Assembly (NCBI GenBank): GCA_028023455.1
Contig: JAQFVV010012396.1
Span: forward strand, 4,003,656 to 4,067,655
Direction of reading: 5' to 3'
Origin: Epiperipatus broadwayi
Taxonomy: Eukaryota > Onychophora > Udeonychophora > Euonychophora > Peripatidae
Length of the DNA stretch: 64,000 bases
Below are positions 24,240-36,528 of this stretch, piece by piece. Made by a program: the position numbers and the translations under genes. The notes under the pieces were generated by a model. It had not been told where the DNA came from. It saw only the letters and a list, made by a program, of their open reading frames with translations, and made no database searches. Within the stretch, counting starts at the first letter, position 1. The number at the start of each line of letters is the position of its first letter.

Positions 24240-26480
24240 GACGTGAATATGTATGTATATGCACCAATATATACTGAGCAGGATTTTAATCTGACAGTAA
24301 TCAATGATTGGTGAGAAGTATACTGAAGGGCTTTACCAATTTCTAAGCTTATTGTTAGCCAAGTAACAGCAATATTTCTTATTCATCATATGATTATCAT
24401 TTCAACTAGGTGGAGAGTTTTTCCTGTTTCAATATTTCTTATTCATCATCATTCATTCATATGGATATGCTTCTACCATAATATAGAAAGTGAATATGGT
24501 TTAAAAGACCAGACCTCTCAAGAAATTTTATTTATTTGTTATGGATTTGTATATTCAACCAAGTTCCATTACAGTGCTACCTCATTACTTCAAATAATGA
24601 CCAAGAATGAAGCTTCAAACCATTTTTATGTGGTAATCCCAATAGCATCAAAAAGTAGTATGGGCCACAAAAAACTCACCCATAAATTCACAATTTTTAA
24701 TTACTTAATTAATAATCCCTTTTTGAATGCAAGACAGAGATTTGAAACATAAGTCAAAATTTCAAACTCAAGGATACTTTATTGCCAGCAATAATAACAA
24801 TAAAAATATGGCAACACTCTCATCTTAAATAATAAACCCTGTCAAAATGTAAAACTATTAATTAAGATTGTTGATAAGACATCTAATATAATATAATTTA
24901 ATACTACATAATGCCTTTTAAAAACTTCATTACACTGTATTTTCATAATATTAAGCTACAAATATTTTTTTTGCTTTTTACCCCCTCCCCCATGTCTGAT
25001 TAATGTTGTAATTCTACTATATTGAAAAAAATACTTATAAACAAGTAAAAATTCCATAATAATATACATAGACAAATATGTAATTATCTTTCTAAAAAAT
25101 AAATTATTATTATACATAATAGTCCATATTTAAATAAATAAATGTTAATTCATAAACATATGCATTGAGATTTTATCACGTGTCATATATATATTAATAA
25201 GTCTTACCATGTTTCTGTGATAATGAAAGACTACATCTGTTTTAGTAATAGCTTTCCAATTTTTGAAATATTAGAATTTTAGCAATCTGAATACAATTTG
25301 TTCTTTCAGAGTTCACTGATCAGTTATTCCACTTTGCAATCTCACTTATTATCCCAGGTTAGTTATTAAGCACATTTATTTTTTCCATCAGTTGTTTTTC
25401 TTATTATTATTTCAGGCTAATTCACAAATGATTAAGTTTATTTATTTTGTTCTTAGAGATAGAAAACTATTATTTGGTTATTATTCAAGTTAGGATGGAC
25501 AACATCAATATATTTCTGGTTTACCCCTCTCTGTTCATGGATTAACATCATCAATAAGAGAATTGTAGAGGGAGTCAGCATCTGTTGTTCTAATTGTTGT
25601 TGGGCATAATTTCTGAGATATTCTTGACTTCGTTTAAGGAGAAGCCACAATACATCATATCACATTACATCATAAAATATATATTTTTTAAATGGTGATG
25701 GCATCACTTTTATTTTCAGTCTAGAGTTGGAATTTGTAATATCTTATATGGAGCTACATATTTTAGAGTTTAGATGAACACTTGGAAGAAAGTTTAGACA
25801 ATCCTGCTGATAAAGCTAGACCTGTTATTGCACTTTATTATTTAATAAAAAAATTTAATAATATTAATGTATTCTTCTTTCACCAGAAGATATAGCTGTA
25901 TTGGATTTCACTTTGGAAAGATGTAGCCAATCATATGCTGTTTTGGAGCAAACTTTCCCTTTTATGGTATAGCAATCAGTTTAAGTTCTTGGTTCACTCC
26001 TCTAGAAAAATATGTTCTTATTTAAATCAATTATCCCAGCCAATTTATAGCTAATCATCACCACATCTGTAAACTTCAAAAATATGTTCTTCAAAAACCT
26101 ACCTCCAAAAAGTACTTTATTTATTTTAATCCATTAATCTTTAACTACATGTTTTTATTATCTACAACAACTTTTTTTAATTTAAAAACAAGAAAGAGAG
26201 AAAAAAAAAATGGAGAAAAAATTCATTGCTTTTTTTTTCTTACAAATTTGAATTCGCTTTGAAAAAACCCACATTTAATATTAATTTTAATAACTTGATA
26301 AATTTTATTTACTTTTTAATTTTAACAATTCTGATTTGTTTCTTTTACAGTAAGAAAAATTTAGTCCATTTTATTTTCTCCTTAGTACAACTATATTATT
26401 ATTATTTTCTCTGATTTTTTCACACTCAGAAATAAAATATATAACAAAGTGTACTGATACATCCTATCATCATCATATTT
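24240..26480 (+). repeat. Long dispersed repeat, copy 1 (about 2.2 kb)
   Basis: This stretch is collinear with 52455-54930. Shared landmarks in order are ATACTGAAGGRCYTTACCA, ATGGATATGCTTCTA against ATAGATATGCTTCTA, ACAAAAAACTCACCCA, CTGTCAAAATG, AAGTAAAATTCCATAA-type words, TTAATTTTAATAACTTGATA and GTACTGATACATYC. Identity is moderate, roughly 65-75 percent by eye, and weakest in the middle. The 120-codon frame at 24390-24752 starts inside a small inserted element and is not conserved in copy 2, so I do not call it a gene. The family is unknown; it could be an old transposon or a segmental duplication. Confidence 0.65.
24370..24449 (-). mobile_element. 40-bp family X fragment with 20-bp target-site duplication
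   Basis: CAATATTTCTTATTCATCAT occurs perfectly at 24370-24389 and 24430-24449. Between them are 40 bp ending TGGAGAGTTTTTCCTGTTT, the family X terminus. The related site in the paralogous repeat (about 52575-52610) has neither the insert nor the second repeat. Confidence 0.75.
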
Positions 26481-27059
26481 AATTTATTCTGTTTTTCTCT
26501 ATCCCAGCTTACATTGTTATACCATCTTTCTTTTTTAACTTGTAGCTAGTTATGAAAGGCTACAAAATATATAGATATGTTTATAAATTTAAAAGGTATA
26601 TTATAATATAGTTCACTAATATTTGCAAATTTTTCTATCTGTGACATGACTTAGATTAAATGTTATGGAAACAGGAGTCTACTGTATTATGAAAAACTCA
26701 AGAGCAATTTTCTACTCTAGTATCAAATAAGCTTGAAAAATCAGTAATTATTAGAAATTAGTGCAATTAAGTCCCCCAGTCATAAATCTTTTTTTTGTTT
26801 ATTACCTTTATTCATTATATTTGTAATTCAAATTTGAAGTTAATGCAGTATTGCAACATCCTCATTGGTAAAAACAATATCCAAAAAACAGTCTAAGGAA
26901 GGCATTAAAATATACCACCATTTGGTAACTAACAATTGCTCAAACTTACTGTAGATGACACTAATGTCAACAAGTCTTTTGTTTTATCATATATTGCATA
27001 AACTAATGAATTAAATGATTTTATGTTGCTGTGAAAAATCACTGTTAAGCAAACATAGT
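26481..27059. other. AT-rich DNA, possible decayed family X trace
   Basis: The segment at about 26920-26985 (AATTGCTCAAACTTACTGTA, then GATGACACTAATG) resembles the GATTACTC...GATGGCAC block of family X copies but is too diverged to be sure. Nothing else was recognised. Confidence 0.3.
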
Positions 27060-29260
27060 CCACTTAACTGTAGGAGATGCTATGATTGGAGTAATCTACA
27101 ACTTCTTTAAAATTAAAATGCAACAAAACAATGGAATCAATCTCAGACCTCAAATATTAGAAAACAGCGATTCACAACATGGAATAACTAATCTAGACAT
27201 CCTAAACAATATTAAAAGTCTCGCTGAGTCTACCCACCCAGGTCCACATGGAATTCCTCAATTTCTAATCCTATATCTTAGCCAGTTTGTGGTCCCAATC
27301 ATTAAAAATATGATTAATGTTTTATCTGAGGGATGTAAAAACATAGAGGAACTTTATCCAATTTCTTTAGCCCCATTTATTAAAAAACAAAGAAATAGCT
27401 CTGTTCTGTCCAACCTCAGGCCAATTTCAATGACCCCACTCCTTATCAAGATTATTGAGAGGCTCATCAAAGATAAAATTCAAGACAAGATTCTTCAAAA
27501 TTTATCACTTGTGCAGTTTGCCAGTAAAGGACAATCAATTGCTAATGCAGTTGCATGACTTAAAATTGCTCTAGACCACATTCACCAACACTGGAAATAT
27601 AGTCCAATTGCTATACAACTCGACATCGCAGCTGTTTTTTACAATATCAGAGCTGATCTTCTGATCAGGGTGTTACAGGAATATAATATCAATAAAGCAC
27701 CCTTATCAATCATTAAAAATCTTATTAATAATAGGAAAATCCTACTCATATTACATGGTAAGGTAGCTCCAGGATTCACATCAGATATTTCCATACCTTA
27801 AGGCTCCTCTCATAGCACACTTCTCTTCACAGCCTATATAAACCCTTTGCTTGTCAAACTTGAAAGAGAGTTGCCAGAAATCTACATTCCAAGGATAGCA
27901 AAGGAAATCAAAACTCTGGCATTCGTTGATGATATCATTGTGCTTCTACCATCAGCTAACTACATATCGAAACTTGAAACCATCATTGGCTGGTATACAA
28001 TAAGCTATGGTTTGACCATCTTCATCATTGCAATTGAGTACTGGTAAAAAGATAAACACATCATTTGAGGCAGAGTCACATAGGTTTTTATGGCTTTCCC
28101 TTAATGAAATCAACCAGGGAAATGACAGGCTGTATTCAAAATGAACTGTTAGAAGCTATCAAAAAATTAATTGACTCTCTAAAAAGCATATATCTTTCAC
28201 TCCAAGGGAAAGTCAACTTGCTCAACATGCTGATAATGCCTAAAATTACATATTCTTTTTCAATTATAATCCCCACCAAAAAATTTCAGGCTAGAATAAA
28301 TTCCCTATGTGCAAACCTCTGTTGGAGAAATTAAACAGTGTTAATTAGCTTCAGGAACATGTGCAGACTCAAGAAACTCAATGGTCTATCATTACACTTC
28401 ATTTACACTTTCTACCTTCTAAAAGCCCATAATATGATTGTTCTGCTTCATAAGTGGTTTCTCCTGCAAAAATTTAAGGAGGTAATCTCTCCAACTGATC
28501 GACCCCCTCCTAAGAGTACCCCTACATGGACTAGCAAAATACACACATTGCTTAAAACTAATGATCTGCTTAACATCACCAACCATACAAAGCTTAAATA
28601 CTGGGACATATATTACCTAGTCAAAAGCACTCAAAAGAGTATCTCAGGATTTCTAAACATATCTAATTACCCATTAATAAAGCAATTCAACTTCTGGAGG
28701 CTAGAAGCCAAATTTTTGGACTTCATATTAAAAATCAATCTATCAGCTCTCCCTACTAACTCTGTCTTAGTGCATAAGAGAGGACACTCCAAAATAAGCC
28801 CTACCTGCCAACTGTGTAACAGAGAAGATGAAACTTTTCCACATCTTCTCTTTGGATGTCCAGTTCTTGGAATGTACAGAATCCTCATCAACAAGTGGAT
28901 GCTCTTTGACAAAAACAAAATATTTGATTTGTGAGAAATTATCAATACAGGCAATTTCACAAAAAATAAGACTTTCTATCATGTTAAATTATGCTATCTG
29001 GACAATTAGATGTGATCGCATCTTCGGTCGTTCCAACATTAACTCACAAAACCGAATTCTTTCCAAAATCAAGAAGATCAAGCTTAGAGATGAACAATTA
29101 GCACCAGGAAACCAGTATAAGAAAACTTGGCAAATCATTAAACTCCCACCAATTGAAGCATTCATCCTAGTTCCCATAAAACAAGTAATAAGAAATGTAT
29201 TATTGCTAGTGTAAATAATTCTACCCTGTAAAATTATTTCAATAAAATCAATTATTTGAA
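27060..29260 (+). mobile_element. LINE family A, second copy, 5'-truncated
   Basis: This copy aligns with the reverse-transcriptase part of the element at 8.7-12.7 kb, from MIGVIYNFFKIK onward, and lacks the endonuclease. It is a different subfamily: its 3' UTR does not match 12520-12735 and it has no microsatellite tail directly attached. Truncation at the 5' end is usual for LINE insertions. It is inactive. Confidence 0.85.
27082..29214 (+). pseudogene. Family A reverse transcriptase, few disruptions
   Basis: Frame 1 is open from 27082 to about 28040 apart from TGA 27556-27558 and TAA 27799-27801; the second replaces the glutamine of motif B (IP-stop-GSS). Visible motifs are LRPISMTPLLIKIIERLI, motif A QLDIAAVFYNI (about 27616), and catalytic FVDD (27922-27933). 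The reading then moves to frame 3 (about 28065-28934) with one TAA at 28332-28334, containing PTDRPPPK and the finger CQLC-x8-H-x4-C near 28808. It returns to frame 1 for the C-terminus (about 28960-29214). The full line is about 700 codons. It has fewer lesions than the upstream copy, so this subfamily may be younger; it is still dead. Confidence 0.85.
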
Positions 29261-29500
29261 GAAAACAAAACTTAAGAGACAGTCAACAAAATCTGGAGTA
29301 GTCGTTTTACTACAACTATTTTATTGCCAAAATAAGTTTAAATAAAAATAAAAATGTTTGACTCAGTTCAGTACTGTGTTCAGTATTTGTATTTAAATAG
29401 AAGTAAATGAATGATTCATTTAAAATTGCTTAATAACTTTCTTTTGTTGCCATGGAATCCTGAGCAAACATTTTTAGGTATCATTGGATTCATTTTTAAC
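29261..29500. other. Short AT-rich spacer
   Basis: Sequence between the truncated LINE and the compound microsatellite. No feature was recognised. Confidence 0.4.
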
Positions 29501-29771
<271 letters not shown>

Positions 29772-30100
29772 TCAATTCAATTCAATTCAATTCATTTATT
29801 TACCGTACAAAACTACAGCATAAAGCCAATTACAGTATTGCACCATAACAAATATATAAATACATAAATGAGTTTAAATGACAAATTATTAATATAATTA
29901 TGTGCCATATTTCAATAAAAGATAATTAACACATTTAAAAATCTAAAGTAAAATTAAATATCAGCATATAAACAATTATTATTAAAACATTAATAATAAC
30001 AAATAAATAAAAGGGATAAATATAAAGCGCGTAACAAAATAATAATAATAATAATAAAACAATTTAACATATATATATAAACAAAATCAAGTTAAACCAA

Positions 30101-32074
30101 TCAAATATGACATTTAAATTTAATAACATAACAAAATTGATTATAATCTAAATTGAAGTAATTATTATTACTACAAATCTGATTATATAAATATGGCAGT
30201 CTAAATAAAGGAGAAAATCTAAGAACATTGGAATGACAAGTTTTAATGTAACAAACAGAAGCAGACCGAGTATCATGCACATGAGATCTAATTACAACAG
30301 TAGAAATTGTGTCAGATAAAAGAACTATTTTATTAACAAGTTTATAAAGATATTTAAGATCTCTATATTGTCTTCTAGAAGAAAGATGAACAACAGTTTT
30401 ATTTCCCAAAGAAACATATTTAAAAAACTTATTACTCACTGATTGTAATAAGTTACATCCCTGTTTAGAGCTAGGATTCCAAATGACTGAACAATATTCA
30501 ATGATGGGAAGAACCAATGATAAAAATAATTTAAATTTTGTATCACCACTGAAATGATGACCAAACCTTAGAATAGTACCTATAATTTTTAAAGCTTTAC
30601 CAATAATCATTTCCAAATGAGGAAGAAAGGATCCATTACTAGAAAATATAACTCCCAAATCTTTTTGGGATTCAACAGAAATAATTTTGTGACAATTAAT
30701 AAAATAAGAAAAATGCAAAACTTCAGATTTTTTAGAATACGAGACTAAGGAACATTTACTGAAATTAACAATCATATTATTTAAATCACACCAAGCACTA
30801 AAATTATCTATATCCTTTTGAAGAAGAGTGCAATCAAACACAGATGTGATTCTTCTAAAGATTTTACAGTCATCTGCATAGCACAAAAGATAAGAAGATT
30901 TTAAGCAATCCTTAAGGTCATTCATATAAATGTTAAAAAGCATAGGTGCTAAAATACTACCCTGAGGAACTCCAAAATTACATTTAAACTTAGATGAAAT
31001 AGTATTATTAAATTTAATATATGCAGTACGACCATGAAGAAAGGATTGAAACCAATAAACAAGCTTAGTAGAAAAACCCATTTGATATAATTTGCGAAGA
31101 AGAATACTGTGGTCTACTTTATCAAAAGCTTTTGATAAATCAAAATAAACAACATCAAGTCTCTGCTGGTCCTCAATTGCATGAGCTATATGATCATAAA
31201 TTGTTAACAAATTAGTTTCTACGGATCTATTAGGTATAAAACCATGCTGTGAAGAAGAAATGAGTTTACTAACATCTAAAATAATTTTATTATAAACACA
31301 CCTCTCAAAAATTCTAGCAATAGTATGTAAAACAGAAATAGGTCTATAGTTATTAAGACAATCACGTGAACCATTCTTAAAAATTGGGACCATTTTGGCA
31401 CACTTAAGCACATTAGGAAAAACACAAGAATTCAGTGATAAATTAAAAATAAATGCAAGAGGAACTGCAATAAATTCAGCTAGCCCTTTGTAAATAAATG
31501 AAGGAATATTATCAATTCCCAAACTAGAATGAATTTTAAGTCGCTTAATAGCCATAACAACATCATCCTTAGAAATATGGTCAATCATACAATGAACAGT
31601 TGAAGAATTACAAAATAATGCAATATTTGAAGATATTGCATCATGTGATGAATATACATCAGCAAAATGTTTTGAAAAGTCATTTGCACTTAAAGTGAAA
31701 CCATGAGTAGCTTGAACCTTTTTTCTACCCAAACCAGACTTTTTAATGAAATCCCAAAATTCTTTAGGGTTAGATGAAATATTAACCTCAATTCTTCTAA
31801 TATAATTCTTCAAATCTCTTTTATAAACATGCTTCACCAATCTTCTGAAATTAATAAAATTATTATAAAAAAAGATATTCTGTGTTTTAAAATAAAGTCT
31901 ACGATGATAAGACTTCCTTTTAATAATTTTAATAAGATCGCATGAAAACCAACGAGGAAAACCCTTATAAAAAGGTCGCTTATTGGGAATATACAAATCA
32001 ATAAAACCATTAAGAATCTTTAAAAACTCATCCAAGCAATGATTTACATCATTAAAAGAATACAAAAATTCCAA
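30101..32074 (-). pseudogene. ORF2 reverse-transcriptase part of LINE family B
   Basis: This frame of about 650 codons is uninterrupted. It begins with a linker and the basic segment PRWFSCDLIKIIKRKSYH. The reverse transcriptase follows with NNYRPISVL (motif 1 region), motif A VVYFDLSKAFDKVDH, motif B GVPQGSILAPMLFNIYMNDL, catalytic YADD in LLCYADDCKIF, and DLGVIF. The C-terminal region runs from RRQYRDLKYLYKL to a normal-looking end. The first codon of the open frame is TTG, not ATG, because this is the downstream part of ORF2; it overlaps the endonuclease frame at 32044-32074 and is shifted by one base. The product would copy the element's RNA onto nicked target DNA. Jockey/CR1-group membership is recognised by motif style, not by search. 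Confidence 0.9.
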
Positions 32075-32850
32075 TTAACTTTAGAAAAGTTTCTACAAAA
32101 ATCAAAATAATTACCCTTCCCATAATCCTTTCTTGAAATATTAGAAAAATTAATCTTTGAGTGACAAACATTAATATAAAACTCAAAAGGTGGATGATGA
32201 GCATCAATAGGAAAATTAACAGAGACAACTTGAAAATTACTAACTACTGTTGAACTACATAAAATATAATCCAAAGTACGATGAAAGGAATTAACAAATG
32301 GGTTATATTGCTTGAGTCCTAAAAATTTACAGAACTTTAACATTCTAGAAGCCTTAGAAGACAAAACAGAAAAGTGTGTAGCAATTCTACCCTGATATAA
32401 ATCTGGAATATTTAAATCCCCAGTAATAATAACATTATCATAGCCAATCAGAAAATCTTCAAGTGATGTCAAAAAATAATCAAACTCCAACAATGACAAA
32501 GTGGGTTTGAGATAAACATTACCTAAAATAAATTTAAAATTGTGATTTAAAGTAATTTCACACCATGTAGATTCACAAAAAGAAGAAGAAAAAGAAAGTT
32601 CTTTATAAAAAACATCTTTATGAAGAGCAATCAGAGTACCACCACCTCGAGAAATATTATCCATAGATCTGTCAGTTCGCAAAATACTGAATCTATCATC
32701 AAGAAAAGAACAATCAGGAAATTGTTGATTCAACCAAGTTTCTGTAAGTAAAATAAGATCAAAATGTTCTGTTTCAAAAAATTGTTTAATTTGAACACAT
32801 TTAGTCCTCATACCTCTGACATTCATGTAAAAACAAGAAAGGCCTACCAT
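32044..32850 (-). pseudogene. ORF2 endonuclease part of LINE family B
   Basis: The ATG at 32850-32848 opens a frame of about 268 codons with the full AP endonuclease pattern. Motifs in order are FYMNVRGMRTK (catalytic Asn), ILLTETWLNQQF (catalytic Glu), a GGGTLIALH turn, ITGDLNIPD (Asp, Asn), LDYILCSS (Asp) and DAHHPPF (the C-terminal Asp-His). The frame then meets a T run read as AATTTTTGT and ends at 32044. One extra T there would join it smoothly to the reverse-transcriptase frame. The enzyme would nick the target strand. The lesion is either a one-base deletion in this copy, a sequencing slip, or a translational frameshift; the first two are more likely. Confidence 0.88.
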
Positions 32851-32983
32851 GTTACCCACAAAGATAATGGAAACAACACAAATAAAACCAAAAAGAGAAA
32901 AAAAAGTGATAAAGAAAGAATAAATAAATAAAAATAAATAAATAAAATAAAATAAAATAGATAGTAAAACAAAATAAATTCTC
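32851..32983 (-). other. Spacer between ORF1 and ORF2 of LINE family B
   Basis: A T-rich spacer on the sense strand separates the ORF1 stop (32984) from the ORF2 ATG (32850). No internal start signal can be named. Confidence 0.5.
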
Positions 32984-33866
32984 TTAAAACCTTAGAGAAC
33001 TAGCCAGAGATCCATAAAAAAAAGAAATGGAAGCACCGCAAGGCCATAAATTGGGGGATATTATTTCATTATGTTTATGTGCAGAAACAGAAACATAAAA
33101 GCAAGAAGACTTAGAATTATTCATATTAACTTTATGACAAACAATGCTAGTTTGTAAACTATTTTCAAGAAATACTGTAATATCTTTTGAACTGAGATTT
33201 ACTGGCATATTAGAAAGAAAATATCTATTATAAGTTATATTAGTATTAGAATAAACATCAGCAAAATTAGATTTATTAAATCCATCAGATATATTAATTT
33301 TTTTAGTTCTTGAAAAATCATTTTTATTAGATCGATAAAGAAGAGTATCCAGAATGATTTATCCGATAGTTACTATTTGAATGAAAGTCAAGTGAATGTG
33401 AACTATAAGCTGGAATGAATTTGGGAGCAATATCTGGATAATTAAGAATTTTATGTCTAACAGACTTAGAATAAACATTAGCAAAATTAGATTTATTAAA
33501 TCCATCAGAAATATTAATTTTCTTAGTTCTAGAAAAGTCATTTTTACTAGAAGATAAAGAAGAGTATCCAGAATGATTCATCCGATAGTTACTATTTGAA
33601 TGAAAGTTAAGTGAATGTGATCTATAAGCTGGAGTAAATTTGGGAGCAGTATCTGGATAATTAAGAATTTTATGACTAATAGACTTTAGGGAAGATACAT
33701 TAACAGGAAGACCTCCATTATATCTTTTATCCATAAAAGAAGCACTCTGTAAATTATGAGCTGGAATGACTTTAGAAACTGCAGCTGGATAATTTAGTTT
33801 TTTAGATTTCACAGACTTTAAAGAAGATAAAGTAACAGGAAAACCTCCATTATCTCTTTTCCCCAC
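32984..33866 (-). pseudogene. ORF1 of LINE family B, with internal tandem repeats
   Basis: The sense strand carries one protein split by a one-base insertion near 33333. The upstream part (33866-33327) has repeated segments: K-R-x-N-G-G-x-P-V-x-x-S-S-L-K-S twice, and K-I-L-N-Y-P-D-x-A-P-K-F twice within a 73-codon unit. The downstream part (to 32984) contains NMPVNLSSKDITVFLENSL and a C-terminal segment ending NLWPCGASISFFYG. That ending resembles the C-terminal signature common in ORF1 proteins of invertebrate CR1/Jockey-type elements (x-P-x-x-W-P-x-G). Such proteins bind the element RNA. The open frame begins with GTG after a nine-base T run, so the true start lies further upstream, possibly beyond another slip. 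I see no zinc-knuckle cysteines. Confidence 0.7.
33240..33680. repeat. 219-bp tandem duplication inside ORF1
   Basis: Positions about 33240-33459 repeat at about 33460-33679, with an offset of 220 bp before 33333 and 219 bp after it. Identity is about 90 percent or more by eye. The unit is 73 codons and keeps the frame apart from one extra base in the lower-coordinate copy. Confidence 0.9.
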
Positions 33867-34198
33867 AAAAAAAAATTTGGTGATTTAAATTTACCATGAG
33901 AAAAAAAACCAGAATCAGAAAAGCAATCACTAATGAATTTACCTCAAGCCAGGATGAGTAATAAAAACATCTACTTTTAAATTTGAATGAGCAAATTCAT
34001 AAATACATTATTATTATTATTATAATTAATTTAATAATAACTAAATAACTTAAGGAAAATAATCATAATGATATTAAATCTTGAATAGATGAAGAATGAT
34101 AATAATAATAAAAATTTGATAAGGATATTAATAGATAATAATAATATTAGTAATATTATTAGTATTAATATTTTTAATAAAATGATAAGATAAAAATT

Positions 34199-34421
<223 letters not shown>

Positions 34422-34966
34422 ATTTAAAATATTACATTTAAGTTGTTTTTTTTATCAAAACAAACATTTTTAATAATAAAAAACTCTAAATTAAATGCAT
34501 TAACCTCCACCAACAAATAAATTGGGCATCAATTTATATACATAATATAAAATACACTGTAATGCATGTCATTCAAAGCTATGACAGATAATAATTATAA
34601 TTCCATTCAAATGCAAATAAACATAAATTATATATATCAGAAAATTGTTTCATTAATTAACAGTGATGAAGATAAAAAAAATAAAATATACTTCTTACTA
34701 AAAAATGTCTTGAAAAAAGCAATAACTGGTATTTAGCAACAATTTCGTAATGATATTGTGAAATTTCAGGTCTGATTTTTTTTGTTAACATTTTTATTAC
34801 TGTATGACATTAATTAAATGATAAATATAGATTAAATAAAACTTTCTTAAATACTCACTGCAAGTCAAAGGTCTTTCTAAAACCCATTTAAAGAGGAGCA
34901 TCAGAAAAAACGAATTTATATAATAATGTAAGGTTAAAATAGCAGTTTTTCTTTTGAGATTAACCC
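34422..34966. other. AT-rich DNA without recognised features
   Basis: No gene or paired repeat was recognised. Confidence 0.4.
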
Positions 34967-35195
34967 TTTATATATTATGTAATAGTAATAGTCAGCCATT
35001 AAGCTAATGCACATGCACTTTGTGGATTTTTAACTATAAATGAATATTCTCACTTCCAAACACAAGATAAGTGAGAGTATTCATTTATAGTTAAAAATCT
35101 ACAAAGCACATAAGCATTAGCTTAATGGCTGATTATTACTATTACAGTTTATAAAAGCATAATGCTGTATAAAATAAATATCTCATTTATATATT
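34967..35195 (+). mobile_element. Foldback element, family W, with 10-bp target-site duplication
   Basis: Inverted arms (about 34977-35056 and about 35074-35146; ATGTAATAGTAATAGTCAGC against GGCTGATTATTACTATTACA) are followed by a non-inverted 3' part ending TGTATAAAATAAATATCTCA. TTTATATATT flanks it at 34967-34976 and 35186-35195. The 3' part aligns with the end of the element at 53270-53730, so the two define one family with a fixed 3' end. Confidence 0.7.
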
Positions 35196-35639
35196 CATTT
35201 ACTGATAAATACTTGAATATCTAAAAGAGTTAGCTATGGACTGCTAAGCCATTTGAAAAAATATTCAAGTTCTATCTGAATTCAATGTCATGTTATAGAA
35301 AAAGCTTGTAGATATCATATCCATGCCAATATGTTTTTATTATTAATTTATAAAATTTATAAAATGCTTTTATAAAGTTAATTTTAAGCTAATAAAAATA
35401 ATAAACATTATTTAAATTAATTTCAATTAATATAATTTTTAAAATATCTAAAAATGAAATTGCTACAATCTATAAAATGTTAGCACAGTATGAGAGAATA
35501 GTAAATGAACGGCATGAAAAACAAATGTAATATTTCTGGAATATTATTTTTAAAACAAAAAAATACTACATATGCCATCTTCATTTACAAAATGTTGTAC
35601 TAATGCAAACTTGAATTATTCCATTCTACTAACACCTAT

Positions 35640-35810
35640 TAAATAAACCTGATGAAGGCAATGAGTTCAAAATTAGCCTAGGGACATGAATAAGGTAGCA
35701 CTAAATAAGGATTTAATAAGCTCTATCATCCACTAATTACTGATTACTCAAATTTATCATAGATGGCAGTGGTAGAGAATAAAAAGACTTTGCTCTTGTA
35801 ATATTATTTA
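35640..35810 (+). mobile_element. Decayed family X copy with hammerhead trace
   Basis: CTGATGAAGGC (35649-35659) is followed by TTCAAAATTAGCCTAGGGAC, the diverged counterpart of GAAACTAGTCTGGGGAT. Then come GTAGCACTAAATAAGGA, GATTACTC and GATGGCAGT, in the same order and spacing as 20500-20640. The GAAA and GTC elements are lost, so the ribozyme is dead. Confidence 0.55.
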
Positions 35811-36195
35811 TTTATGATTCGATGTCTTCATTGTCATCTTATTGCTCAACTTAATGTAATATATCACTTTTTAAAAAAACAAACATTGTGAGAAGAAAGG
35901 AAAATAAATTGCTTTAAAATACAAAAAGGAAAGGTTGTTATAATGTTATTATTATAATAAAACATTTCGTTATTAATTATATTACTGAAGTCTCCATATA
36001 TGGAGGGTGGGCATGAAATAAACTTGCAGCACATTTTAGCTATAAAAGAATTCAGTGAAAAACATAGTAACATTTATAATGTGTTACTAACTTTCTTGAA
36101 CTAAAGCAATTATATTCACATTGATAAAGAGTTAAACAATTTTTTATATTATCACATTTCAAATTATACATACTACTCATAGAAGAAAGAAAGAC

Positions 36196-36361
36196 ATTTG
36201 GATGAACCTATGTGGAGATCATATTTGGACTAAATAGACAAAACTCAAACAATATGAAAAAAATAAAGCTATCCAATATTTGGATGAACCCATGTGGAGA
36301 TCAGATTAGGATTAAATAAAAAACAGACAAGCAATATAAAAATTATAAAGCTATCCAACTT
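36196..36361. repeat. 82-bp tandem duplication
   Basis: ATTTGGATGAACCYATGTGG starts at 36196 and again at 36278, and each unit ends ATAAAGCTATCCAA. Identity is roughly 85 percent by eye. Confidence 0.85.
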
Positions 36362-36528
36362 TAAAATTAATGGTGAAAATATAAAAGATATTACTTGAGG
36401 GTTGTTCTATAGCAAAAGATTCTAGAATCAAAAAATCATACACAAACTAACATTGGATAGAATTACAATTAAAACCCTAGAAAAGATTTTTAAATGGATA
36501 AATATGCTACAATGCAATTTAGTCATAT

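Larger units (their letters stand above)
35196..36528. other. AT-rich DNA with two repeat traces
   Basis: Apart from the decayed family X copy (35640-35810) and the 82-bp tandem repeat (36196-36361), nothing is recognised. The 69-codon minus-strand frame at 35864-36073 has no coding character. Confidence 0.4.

Noticed and set aside
24390-24752. 120-codon plus-strand open frame
   Set aside because: It begins inside a 40-bp inserted element and is not preserved in the collinear repeat at 52.5 kb.
32044-32074. Programmed ribosomal frameshift between endonuclease and reverse transcriptase
   Set aside because: There is no classical slippery heptamer with a clear downstream structure, and ORF1 of the same copy also has a one-base slip. 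A simple indel is more likely.
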